DNA from: Ricordea florida
Taxonomy: Eukaryota; Cnidaria; Anthozoa; Corallimorpharia; Ricordeidae
Direction: 5' to 3'
DNA length: 64,000 bases
Assembly (NCBI GenBank): GCA_949710005.1
Contig: OX453276.1
Span: 5,828,377 to 5,892,376, forward strand
Positions 42,039-53,936 of the stretch are shown piece after piece. Within the stretch, counting starts at the first letter, position 1; every line of letters begins with the position of its first letter. The position numbers were made by a program, and so were the translations under genes. The notes below the pieces were generated by a model. It made no database searches, was not told the DNA's origin, and worked only from the letters and a program-made list of their open reading frames with translations.

Positions 42039-43194
42039 TAAGGGAACAGAATCTATTTTTAGATCTGGAAACTATTTTAACTGACCAATGGCTGATGTCC
42101 TTCTCATGACGTGGTTGTAATTTCAATTTCTTGTTTCGTTTGACCTCGACTTTACATTTGAGGTATTGGGAAACCGCGCAGCCATGGAACGAGACATAAT
42201 AGATTCCGCGCTAAAAATAGATTCTGTCCACTTATCATAAAAAACGGGGTTATGTTCTCTTTCCTCATTTTCTCATGCTTTAATTTAAGAACCGGCTGTC
42301 TTACTATTTGGCTGGTTCTGCGAACGGACACGATAAGGCGAATCCTGAGTTCTGATTGGCTACCCAATATGCAGCCAACCTCACGCTTGGTGAATTACGC
42401 ATATATAGACAAAACTTGTTCTCTAGGATTTTGCTTGGAGATTGGCTATGCCCGTCTCCTAGCTTGTTCCATTCATTAAACTTGAACGGCCTTGACCTCA
42501 AGGCTAGTCTTGTGTTATGGACCAACACTAGCCCTGACTTGACATAAATGATTTAGGAGGGAATCCTTTTGCTTAAGGCAGGGTGGGGTGGGAAATGTCT
42601 TTGTCTTGTAGCTAAATGCTAGCTGAAAGATCTGTAGCCTCCGCTGATTTTGCAATTAGAAGTTATTAGGGCTTGTCCAAGTGTAGCATTTCTTAGACAG
42701 ACATACCGTGGCCTAGGCTTCAAGGCAGATGAGTCTCATGCCTAAATGTGGGATTGTGTGTCCAAGTTAGGGGTGTGGGGTCGGGTTGCCTTTGCGTTTT
42801 GCTGTCTTGTATAGTGAAAGCTGCGTTGGTACGTGGCAGGTGCAGGAAGCTTCTTATCTATCCAGTAAGATAGGTGATCATTGCTTTGCAAAATGCATCG
42901 TTATTTTTTTCTTGTGTTTCTTAGTTGCGACGAACTTCAACAATCAACCTTTTAAGGGGATGTTAAATTACTCACAATATACACAAAATGGTTTTTACCT
43001 TGTGAATCCGTGCTCCACGAACCTAAAGCCACGAGTAAAAGGTAAACCGCTACACTGTAATCCCGTGAAGAAAACGACGGCCTCATACCTATATCTTTGT
43101 TTCAATGAACCCTAGCAATGATATTCATCATCTGAAATAAAGGATGAAACACGTTTATTTTCTCCGAAAAATGTATCCCAATCACCTGAAATAA

Positions 43195-43330
43195 TAATGA
43201 AAGCAGTAACAACAACAACCAACAACAACGATAACGATAACAATAATAGTAACACATGCAGCAATAGAAATAATAATAATGATGGTTATAATAATTTTAA
43301 TATCAATAATAGTGATCAGAGGGTGAAGCA
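43195..43330. repeat. AAC/AAT-rich low-complexity run
   Basis: Imperfect (AAC)n, (GAT)n and (AAT)n triplets; the asparagine-rich ORF across it is not a gene. Confidence 0.8.
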
Positions 43331-43387
43331 CAAACCAGAGTTCAGGATAGGGTTGGGTGGCGAAATATCATTGCAGCCTTAGTAATG

Positions 43388-43653
43388 GTAATAGGACTGA
43401 GTGGAGTCCAATTCGGTCTGTAATCATACGAGTGATAAACAAAATCGGACGACCGCGTAGCGGGAGTCCGATTTGTTTAATCACGAGTATGATTGCAGAC
43501 CGAATTAGACGACACAAAGTCTTATTACCAATTAATCATAACTTTAACAAAATTTGTGATGTATAAACTTCTTTTTTTTTTAATCAAAACATGAAATTCC
43601 AAGATTTTTTATGCCAGATGTGAAAAAAAGCCATTTAAGCGCGCGCGTGATGG

Positions 43654-43688
<35 letters not shown>

Positions 43689-43776
43689 TGTCCAATTTAA
43701 CTGTCCTATTAAGGCTGAAATCAGGGCAGTTAATATCCAATCAGATTTGAGAATTTTGTTATAGTTATGATTATGT
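43388..43776. mobile_element. Two-module fold-back MITE
   Basis: Hairpin with arms gtaatcatacgagtgataaa and tttaatcacgagtatgattg around accgcgtagcgg, outer tccaattcggtct / agaccgaatta; then a body from aatcataactttaacaaaat to attttgttatagttatgatt with gcgcgcgtgatgg and atccaatcagattt. The right end of a relative is seen at 19282-19318 inverted. Confidence 0.78.
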
Positions 43777-43814
43777 CCCCAATGGGATGAAGAGTTTAAG
43801 AAATTATGTAAGTA

Positions 43815-44041
43815 AGGGACGGACCATTAGAAAAGTGATGGGGGGGGGGGGGGAGTGTGGGAAAAAAAAAATATTCATGCAAGGAAAAATGCCAAGAAAA
43901 AAAATTCATGCAAAGAAGAAGGTAAAAAAAAAATCATGCAGAAGGAAGGTCCAATTGTGACATTTTCACACGTAGTAAAAAAAATTCGTGCAAGCTGAAA
44001 ATTCCCCACCCCCCCCCATTACTTTTCTAATGGTCCGACCC
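43815..44041. mobile_element. A-tract MITE, copy 3 (shortened)
   Basis: Termini as copy 1, interior in reverse orientation. An internal part (the gtgcagaggggttcacct segment seen in copy 4) is missing, so the copy is about 70 bp shorter. Confidence 0.88.
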
Positions 44042-44076
44042 TAATGGGATGAAGAGATTAAGAAATTATGTAAGTA

Positions 44077-44373
44077 AGGGACGGACCATTAGAAAAGTGA
44101 TAGGGGGGGGGGATGTAGGGAAAAAAACAAAAAAAAATTCATGCAAGGGAAAATAAAAAGAAAAAAATTCATGCAAAGAAGAAGGTAAAAAAAAATCATG
44201 CAGAAGGAAGGTCCAATTGTGACTTTTTCACACGTAGTATAAAAAATTCGTGTAGAGGGGTTCACCTGAAAAAAAAATTCCTGCACAAGCAGTGAGCGAA
44301 AAAAAAAATTCGTGCAAGCTGAAAATTCCCCATTCCGCCCCCCACCCCATCACTTTTCTAATGGTCCGTCCCT
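44077..44373. mobile_element. A-tract MITE, copy 4
   Basis: Full-length, reverse interior orientation, 36 bp from copy 3. Confidence 0.88.
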
Positions 44374-44589
44374 AATGGGATGAAGAGGTTAAGAAATTAT
44401 GTAATCATGATCAGGAGCCCAGGAGCAGGCTCCTGATTGGTTGAATACTATGACCGTTGTTCCTGAACATACTGAAAAATGGAAAAGCCCAGTTTGCAAT
44501 AAAGCTTAAGTTTCCAAACTACATTAGCCAAGCTAGCTCCAGACGGATTTTTTTTTTTTCATGAACGTTTTTATTGCAACACGGAAACA

Positions 44590-44785
44590 CCACTTACGAT
44601 ATTATTACTTAAACTACGTTTTTCAATAAGTGAAAGACCACCAGAGTTAAATGAGCAACTTATCAAAGCAGTTGCAAAGATAAGACGTGAAAAAAATTCA
44701 GCCATAAGCGGGATTCGAACCAATGACCTTGCGAAACCGGCGCATTGACGCTCAAGCCAAGGTCATGCGTTCCAGTCCTGTTCAA
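44590..44785 (-). mobile_element. tRNA-derived SINE fragment
   Basis: On the minus strand, ttggttcgaatcccgct is a B box; it is followed by cttatctttgcaactgc and ctttcacttattgaaaaa, also present at 60.05-60.11 kb. Confidence 0.6.
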
Positions 44786-45264
44786 ATCTGAATTTTTCAA
44801 GGCGATATGCAAACTTGACTTTATTTGTAAAGTTCGGAAGAAGTAACGCATGCTCGACGTATAATTTGATGGTATATTTACACACTCGAAGGGCTTGTAA
44901 AACAAGCTCTTCTCGTGTTCTTCCAACATTCCTCGTCGTTTCACTCACAAATACTCTGCTGTTTATTTCTTTTATAAACTAACTTTTTTTTTTAGAAAAT
45001 CTTAAATTTCTATGGATTTACCAGCACAATGACCCATAAGTTTATCAGCCCGCGCGTAGGACTTATTTTATGATATTTATGATTTATTTATGATTTATGA
45101 TGACTTATTTTATGATATCTGTAGCGATGTATGAATAAAAGAATATAGTAGAATAACTTGTTTAAGGCAGAGTATTTGTTTCGAGTTCCAATTAAAAGTT
45201 CCTCATCTTCTGGTGAAAGTGTGTGCTGTTCGAACAGTCTGTGGGGTAAATAGATGAAAAGAGT

Positions 45265-45480
45265 TCATTTTAAATTCCTACACAGAATTATAGTTACAAA
45301 GAACTGAAGAAAGAATGGCTTAGATTTGGATTCAAAACTGGCACGGACTTTGTTTATTGAAGGGAACAGTATTCTATAGAGCATACGCTTCTTCAATGTT
45401 CGTTCTTCGGAAATTTCATCAAAATCTATTTGATTCGGTTCTAAGACATCAACAGTAGATTCCAGAGCGCTGTTTACCTT
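45265..45480 (-). CDS. Unexplained 71-codon ORF
   Basis: Open from a stop at 45481-45483 to TGA at 45265-45267. Peptide includes NSALESTVDVLEPNQIDFDE, ISEERTLKKRMLYRILFPSI and NKVRASFESK. Acidic then basic, not repeat-like. No start codon near its front. Could be a missed exon or a transposon relic; I do not recognise it. Confidence 0.25.
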   Translation of the reverse strand, partial: KVNSALESTVDVLEPNQIDFDEISEERTLKKRMLYRILFPSINKVRASFESKSKPFFLQFFVTIILCRNLK

Positions 45481-46798
45481 TTAAAGCGGTGTTGGAAAGC
45501 CACTATTTCTTCGGTTTTGTTTTGAAACTTCTATAAAGTTAAATCATCAGTAAAAGTAAATTGGACCCTGTTCACACCAAAGCTTAAGCATATAATAATA
45601 ACAATCTTTATTCAGGAAGACACTATCGTATTACGTGGTTTTTTTCCTATTTAAGTATTAACAAGGAAAAAAGAAGATATCAGTTGAAATGAAAATTATT
45701 CGTTTTAAAACATGCTTATTTGGTAAATGGGGCATAAGTCTTTTTAGTTCGATTCAGACAAGGATCCGCTAGAGTTTTCTATAATACTGTTTTAAAATGC
45801 AACGAATTTGCTCCACTAAGGTTCAAAGATGTAAGTTGGACGGAGCAACTGCAAAAGTTTGCCTCTTTCGCTTTTTATGTTATTCAATTAAATTTTTCGC
45901 TGCTTGTCAAGAGGGTCTGAATAGGGTTTAATGTTTGGTGATATTTTCCCATAATTTCTAGTGTTTGCCAATTTTTTTAATGTTTACTGTTTCCGAAGAA
46001 AATACTGTTAAGTGTTTGGACTATTCTTCGGACATCTTCGGCAATGGTCGGACCTCTTCGTTATAGTCTTGGAAAATGTTCGACAGTTTTCGGAAATGTA
46101 CGGCAGCCTTCGGAAATCTTCTGGAATAATCCGGAATCATCATAAAATGGCCAGAAAGTCCTTGATGATATTGAAATATAATATTGGCATTTTTGGAGCC
46201 GTTTTTGCTTCTTTCTGGAAAAAAAAGTACTGTTTTATAGAATTTTTTAATGTCAGTGTTAAAATGCCTAAAATTTAACTGTTTCATGTTACAAAGCCAA
46301 GAAATAAAGTGCTTAGTGTTATCGAGGTAACCCCATTTAGACCCTCTGTCAAGTGTTGAATACGGAAACATTTTGAAAACCATTCCGCTAACTATGCAAG
46401 CTCATATAACTTTATATCTTCCCACATATATAGATAAATTAGTTATATCGGAAGCTAACTCAATGTCGTGTGAGGTGGAATGTAGCGAATTAAGCTGATC
46501 TGGACTGAGGCCGGTTGTTTCGGTAAACGTTTTTGCTGTCTTATGAGACAGCTCACAAGACCGTTTAATAAATACACATCAATTCGCAATTCTTAATGCT
46601 AGGGTTTCTAACGTTTGAGCAGTTTAAGCAGATTTTAAAAACCACAAACAATAAGCAAAGGTACAAAGTTAATAATGTTGAAGACAAACTTTCTTTAGCT
46701 TTCTTAGAGTTCAAGTGAAGGGAAACTTTCTGGTCTAGTTTCCGGCTCGCTTGTCATGCAAATCAAAAATTCCTTCGCCTTCGTCATAAATTTTGCTT
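45481..46798. other. No gene recognised; degenerate CTTCGG repeat
   Basis: 46020-46145 has a degenerate tandem run on the phrase cttcggaaat. No supportable exon of the kinase was found here. Confidence 0.45.
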
Positions 46799-47023
46799 CT
46801 AACTGATTTCATTTCTGTCAACAAACTTCGGTACATAAAAACGCATTAACAAATTTTTGTCGATGTTTCCTAGAATGCGAAATTCTGCACGTATTGCAGA
46901 CGAAAACCATATTGCAAACGGAATAAAACTAAAGATTATTGGGAAAGCTTCGTGTCGCAGCCTAGTGCAGTCGAATATTATGTTTAGTATAAGAACAAAG
47001 ACGGCGGGTTGACTCGTAGACAA
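46799..47023 (-). other. Possible 5' exon of the RTK with signal-peptide-like start
   Basis: ATG at 47023 begins MSTSQPAVFVLILNIIFDCT, short polar then hydrophobic, as in a signal peptide. Strand and position fit the missing start of the kinase, divergent from TMEM241. No donor with the needed phase was confirmed. Confidence 0.25.
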
Positions 47024-47701
47024 ATATGATTGTCTCTATTTTGGCAAGAAAATGTCGCAATTATAAAGCGCCTGTTGCTGGAAACACAAAACGTAAATAT
47101 CACAGCGCAATGTCACAATATTGATTGCAGAGAAAGATGGGGTATTTGATTAAATTCAAAAGATAGTATGATATTGTGCCTACTGACTGCGTTTATCTCA
47201 GTTTGCCTGTGTCCTACCGTTGGTGATATCGGTTGTTAATACCCGTTGATAACTCCTGATGTCTGCGGCAACGAAGTCCAGAAGCTAACTATGTTTGGCC
47301 CACAGTCTCTTCCACGTTCTTTGCTTAACTTCCTGGTCTAATGCGAGAACCACTGAAATTCAATAGCGTATAGTATATTTTAATTATGTCGCTCAAGCTG
47401 GGCACTAGATTAATATTTTGTCACGCGAGGTTCATAGTGTCGCGTGACATTGCTGGGACATGCAATGTACTTTTAAAATGTCGCGCTATATTCTGTAGAC
47501 GAGTTTTCTTTTCAATTACCTTGTAAATGTTAGAGATTAGGATGAGTCTAAGTTACGTTATTCAAAGAATGGACTATTAAAATAGACAAAAAAATTGTTT
47601 AAAATGATTCCCAAAATAGATCAACAATTCCGTTGCTTCTTTGTTTTTCTATGTACTGTAATGTACTTATCAATGTGTGTGTACAGCGGTCTTACGCAAA
47701 G
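47024..47701. promoter_or_regulatory. Probable intergenic/divergent promoter region
   Basis: Lies upstream of the TMEM241 start and, if the candidate kinase start is right, of that gene too. It is free of the MITEs and satellites that fill both neighbours. No specific core element can be named. Confidence 0.35.
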
Positions 47702-47779
47702 ATGATAACAACATGGCGGACGAGATCTCTCCTGGTAGTGTTCTGTTTGCTTACCGTCGCAACAACTTTTGTGAACAAG
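47702..47779 (+). CDS. TMEM241: TMEM241 exon 1
   Basis: ATG at 47702; encodes MITTWRTRSLLVVFCLLTVA and TTFVNK, the first membrane helix. A second ATG at 47714 in another frame was rejected. Donor gtttga, phase 0. Confidence 0.9.
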
Positions 47780-50700
47780 GTTTGATCAGTTTTTGATTAT
47801 TTCCCCCTCCTCTATTCAACATAAAATGTTCGCACGTGCATTGCCCTAAACAAGCTATAGAATGCACAATGAAGTATGTGGTACGTGATACGGAAATCTG
47901 GCCGAAATTTTGAGTTTACCTCGGTGTAAAAACCTGTGAAGTTTTTCTTTGTTTCTTCACTATTATTTTCCTAGTATCTATTGTTTTTTCTCTGTTGTTT
48001 TCTTTGTTTTAGGTTGTTCGTGAACGTAACAGGTTTTTACACCGAGGATGAGCCGAAATTTTTCATTCACTTATTCTGCCAGCTGTATGCACCTTTAACA
48101 GCTTGAAAAATCTGGTCATGGAATATAAATTGAAAAATAAAAATTTTCTTTTCCCTGCAGCCGGCTGCAGGCATATGATGCAAATTAATTCAAGTAAATT
48201 TGATTCAGTAAATTAATAATTACAGTACCAACCAAGTCCACCCACATAAATTTTCATACCAATTTTGAATCACTGTTTTTGACACCGAACAACAGATTTG
48301 TTTCTACCGAGCAAGATGATTCAATTTCAATCTTGATGTGTTTTGTACAGTTTTAGAGCAAATTATATGCATTTTAGTATAAATACTCAGGTGATTATAC
48401 AAAATCGCACGCTCTGATTGGTTCGCTATCTCGGATTATCAGCCGATAATCACCTCGACGAACAAAATGGCTGCCAGTCGTTCGCGCGCTTTTGATGAAA
48501 TAAAATGTTTTCGTGTTGTACAATGCTTTGTCTTTTCTTTTTTGAAATAATCACCTGTGTACTTATACTAAAACAATTATTTGCCTCAGGCTCAGTGATC
48601 ATCGGTGAATATTCACCTCGACTTCGTCTCGGTGAATATTCACCGATAATCACTTCGCCTTCGGCGAATAATTGTTAATTAAAGTGAAATATAAAGCATT
48701 TGTAGAGATTCTATTGTTTAGATATTCGATCGTGATTGGATAAATTGTATGAAAATTTGTTTGGTTGGCCTTGGTGCCGGCAGCCACAATGTAATTTAAT
48801 TTTGAATAAAATGTAGTGATTACTAATCTTTTCTTTTTATTTTCTAGCATGTCCTAACAAATCTGAAGTTTACATACCCCACGATTTTCCAAAGGTAAGG
48901 TTAATCCTGCTTTGCTGGTTTATCCATAGGAATAAATGCTTTAATTATACTTCCTACAAGGACAGTGCTATGAGATGGGGCTTACGGTTCTTCGTCCTCA
49001 TCCGAGAAGACTATAATGTCTAACCATTTGCGGATGTTATAACAAAGGCAGCACATTCTCCTCAATGTTGTTTCAAGACCTTGGGTGTTGGTCCGACCGA
49101 GGTTTCAACTCAAGACTTCCCGTTTGACAGACCGGTGCTCTACCAACTGACCTAAACAATCAAAAGAGGTTTTTTTATTTAAATGGTGTTATGTTTTGGC
49201 CATATGATAAATCCTTTATTGGCCCAGCTTTTTTGGTCAAGATCGCTGGATAATGGCCTTGTTTTGTTGTTGTTGTTGTTGCTGTTGCTTTTTTCTTTAT
49301 ATCAAACACGTTCACCCTTTAATTTAATCCTAATATGAAGACCTTTAATAAGTCTTACATGTAACGTCCTACTGGTAGCATAGGCCTGAGACATTTACTC
49401 ACATTGTTTCTCAGTTGGCAAACTGGCACTGCTTTTGTAGTTCTGTTGTCACTCAACTCCATAGGATACATTGACCTTAATATCCAGCTATCATGCAGGT
49501 ACAGTTTAAAATTGTTATACTGATGTTCCAGGGGTTTTAATAGAAGCCGGCAACCGGCGAATTTCGCCACCTACTTCCCAAATCGTCGCTGCCTACTTTC
49601 TAACATTAAATTTCTTTTTGGTCCCTTGAGTTTCTTGAGTCACAGAATTTCTCACCTGTTACAGCCGCCTACTTTAATACGGTCAGCCGCCTACTTCAGA
49701 ACTTATTGAAACCCCTGATGTTCTCATTGAGCCATGAACCTTTAATATAGGAGGCAGGATGGCCGAGTGGTCTAGGGCGCGGTATTTCAATGCGGTGATC
49801 CGGGTTCAAATCCCGCTCTGGCCACTACCTGGTGTTGTTCTGGGTAAGTACCTGGTTCAACTCCTCGATCATCCTTGTAAATAGCCAACTGGTCTGCCTC
49901 CCACCAGTTGGGATTCTTAACTATGTTGTATGTTGTATGTTGTAGTGTACCATATTGTCTTCGAAAAGCCCCCATGGGGAAAGACAATAAAGGATGTATG
50001 TATGTATGTATGCCCAAGACCCTTAAATTTGAGGACTGTAATTTCTTGCTTTAAGTTGAGGGTCCAACATAGGTTTGATGGGACGTGAGATGAGATTTAA
50101 AATTGAAGTAGGATGTGGGATAACATCAATTTTAAATGCAGGCTGCTGGATGAAAATAGGGCAGCAAGACTAGGATATGCTTTAGTGTTTTGTAGGCAGG
50201 GTAGGGGATAGGACAGGTGTGGGCGGGATCATAATTAAGTTTAAGTTATGAGTCAGATAGCCTAAGATACATTAAAAATTATTTATTTGCTTAACAGGCT
50301 TAATTAATGATCCCCCAAAACTGCTTGTTCCATAATGAGAGTGTACCAATCTTGTAAAGGCTATAATTTGTTCATCAGTGTAAATAAGGCAGTGAACTAG
50401 AGCAACTTGGGTTTAACCAGGCAGGATCAGGATGAAAATGTTCGTTGCAGTGAGATGGTGGTATGTAATGAAAAATTGTGGCGTAATGTGGGATGGGAAA
50501 AGTCTATTTTGGACCCTCTAAGTTAGGTTGTGGAATTCATTGTCAGATTGATATAGTTAGGTATTTTCTCAATTCTCATTACCTCTGTTCACTTAAATAC
50601 AGCTGTTAATATTGTTTAAGATGTGTTAAATTTATTTTTTGACTTCTCTCCATATTATGTTTGACTATTGATTAAAAAGTAATGCTTGAGCTTATACTAG

Positions 50701-53700
50701 TGGTAATGAAAATTTTAAATGACTAATCAACTGCAACTATTGAAGCAGTTCAAATAAAACTGCTTCATTCCATGCGACTTTTGTCTCCCTGCATGGGGTT
50801 TTTGTCTACCTAGCTCTGTGATTCTATCCTGGCTACCGGCTAGCTTACTCTTTGCTGGGCGAATTTATTCTGGATCAGTTGCTTTATCGAGACTTGTAAG
50901 TAAACACATTAAATGTTAGCGATTGTGGGGATGACACAGTTTTGTATTTGCTGTGATTTAGCAAATTAATCACTTATCACTCTTTTCTGTCTGGCCTCTT
51001 AGACTGAACATTACTGTTGCCATGGAAATAAAAACTACAAATCTTGAGATTTCCAGTTTCACTCTGACCAAAGATCACGTTTTTTTTTTCTTTCCCTTGT
51101 GGGAAAATTCAGGAGTTGCTTTTTTGCACTTTGAATGACATCAACTTAGAGTCAATTCTCTGTTTCACTAACCAGGATTATAATTTGAATATTCTAATTG
51201 AGAGTGCTACATAAAATGAATGAATTTACTTAGCTGACAACAAGTGATACTCCTGGGTTAAACCCATTCAGTTTACAAGAAGTAAAGTTCTGTAAACAAC
51301 ATGGTAGTCGCATCCCCAACCTCATCTTATAAAGGGTCTTCTTATTGCTGCTTTTTCAATAAGGTGGCTCGTTTGGAGGAACCATTTTGAAAAATAGGCA
51401 AGCATTGCATGCATGTGGCTACTGCATTTATTAAGTTTATTTGGACCTTTTTGCCATACCAATCGCCTTTCCTCAATTTCATTACTTTTATATATTCTCT
51501 TCTGAGTTTAAAAATAAATCGATATAAAAGCGAATTGTATTGTACATTGTGATTGGCTAAATGCTAGGCAGTGACACGCTGATTGGCTCCTTCACTCACT
51601 CAATCACTCGTGTTTCCTTTGACATATGAAATAATGCAGAGCAAGTTACAATTAGAAGACCCTGGGGATGAGGTTGTCATATCCCCAGTCAGCACTCTTT
51701 GGCTGGAAGCAGTGTACATACATGTGTGGACTAAACAATGGGGAAGAGGGGCATAATCTGTCATCTTACAAGTTTTCCTTCTTTCACAATTAAAATCATG
51801 AAAATTGTATGTAATAACTTCAATCAACTTCAACTTTATTATTAACTTTTGTGCATTAAAAAACTATTTCTCTTAACCCCTTACACCTTAAGACTGACAT
51901 AATAGATTTTACTCTGGCTAATGCCAGACGATTTTACTCGTCACAGGGAGACCCCGTGGGGCTTAAAGGGTTAAAAAACTATATCTCTTAACCCTTTACA
52001 CCCTAAGACTGACATAATAGATTTTACTCTGGCTAATGCCAGACGATTTTACTTGTCACAGGGGCCTTGGGGCTTAAAGGGTTAAATCACATGTATACAC
52101 TACCTACATTTAGCAAAGGCTATTCGAGACAGGCAGTGTGGGGACGCTACATAGTCATGTCACCATACTAACACACACAAGAAATCTTACAGTAATATAC
52201 GAGAAAGAATTATAGTAATGATATGCAAGGTAAGTATACTTGTAAGGAAGTAAATAAGAAATTACATTACATTGATTTAGCATGTTCTGTGTTTAATTTG
52301 ATTAATATTAAGCTTCTTTAAGGAATATTATTTGTCAGCAAGATTATAGATATCAGCATAAACCCCCTCATGCGGCAAAAAACGGCAATAGTTCAGTCTG
52401 AAGGTGTTTTTTGAATGATTGCTTTGGTTTTGATTTTAATGACAGATAATTAATATATTGACAGATCTCAGTTTTTCTACTCTTTTTTTTTAAGTATTCA
52501 AGTTGTTTTAATGTCACTGTATGGTTATATACACATCACGTACTGCACCTTTAAGTCTTTTTGTGTGCAGCTTATACATTCTAAGTATGTTGAATGTGCT
52601 TTTAACTTGCAGCCTGTACCTGTTTTCTCTGTGATGCATTACACCACCCCTGTCCTTCATACACTTTTAGATTGGTTCATCTTGAAAAAGGTCAGTGCCC
52701 CATTATGGCTCCGTGTCATTTTAATTTCTTCTTTAGCAGAGTATAAACCCTTTTACCACCAAAATCTGAGTTGTAATTCTCTATTATTATATGGCTACAA
52801 TAGTATGTGAGCTCTGATTGGCTGCTGAGCGGGCATTATGAAACATTTTTCAAAGAAATTTTTTTTTTCCTTTGATTTGAACAAAAGTTGCCTCATTTTC
52901 AAAGAAACTGTTTTTTCTTTCACGTCTGGTCTCGATCGCTTGGTCTTGCGTGTTTCGGTTCAGTGAACATGTCCTCGAATGACCTCTTCCGCGCGCAAGC
53001 ATATATTGAAAAACGCTTCCGTTTTTATTTTTTCCAATGCTAATAAGGCCATATAATAAATAACTTATTAACCTCGTCTGTTCAGTCATTACAAGGAAAT
53101 CTCAGACCTCGGCCTCGACTGTACTGACATCGCTATCGCTCAGTCAATACATCAAAGTCTCGGTCCGAGACTTCCTTGTAATGACCTCATTCTCGGTAAA
53201 TAAGTAGTATATATGATACATGCGGTTTCTTAGTGGTACGTTTGGAGAATTTGGTACAGGAGAAGCATCTGTTTTTTTTTTTTGGCAGTGTATGAATTTT
53301 TTAAGTGGTTGTTGCACTTTGATTCTTTTGGGAGTTAGGGACGGACCATTAGAAAAGTGATTGGGGGGGGAGGGGGTGGGGAAAAAAACAAAAAAAATTC
53401 ATGCAAGGGAAAATGCCAAGAAAAAAAATTCATGCAAAGAAGAAGGTAAAAAAAAAAATCATGCAGAAGGAAGGTCCAATTGTGACTTTTTCATACGTAG
53501 TAAAAAAATTCGTGCAGAGGGGTTCACCTAAAAAAAAATTCCTGCACAAGCAGTGAGCGAAAAAAAAAAATTCGCGCAAGCTGAAAATTCCCCACCCCCC
53601 CCCATCACTTTTCTAATGGTCCGTCCCTTAAAGGATTGGTTAAGGACTACTATACTTTTTGGTGGATAAAATGAAGTGGCACAGGAGTTGACTCCATGCC

Positions 53701-53901
53701 ACAACCTTGCAGGGAGGAAACGTTGCGTTATGAACCAGACAACAGCTGCAAAGGAGACTTTCAATACTGGCGGAGCTAAACTAATTGTGGGTGTAATTAA
53801 TTGCATGCACTCTAATTGTCAATAATGATAATAAAAATGACATATTTTAAATATCAGTTACAATTATGATAATTGTAATATTAAAAATAATAATAAAACT
53901 A

Positions 53902-53936
<35 letters not shown>

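Larger units (their letters stand above)
43781..44395. repeat. Tandem duplication of MITE plus flank
   Basis: The flank aatgggatgaagag / ttaagaaattatgtaa occurs three times (from 43781, 44043 and 44374) and encloses two A-tract MITE copies. A single insertion followed by tandem duplication explains this best. Confidence 0.8.

Noticed and set aside
46021..46383. 120-residue minus ORF
   Set aside because: Spans the degenerate CTTCGG repeat; no domain and no splice sites in phase with the RTK.
49750..49825. Functional tRNA gene
   Set aside because: A and B boxes are present, but the body and GTAT tail show a SINE, and acceptor-stem pairing is poor.
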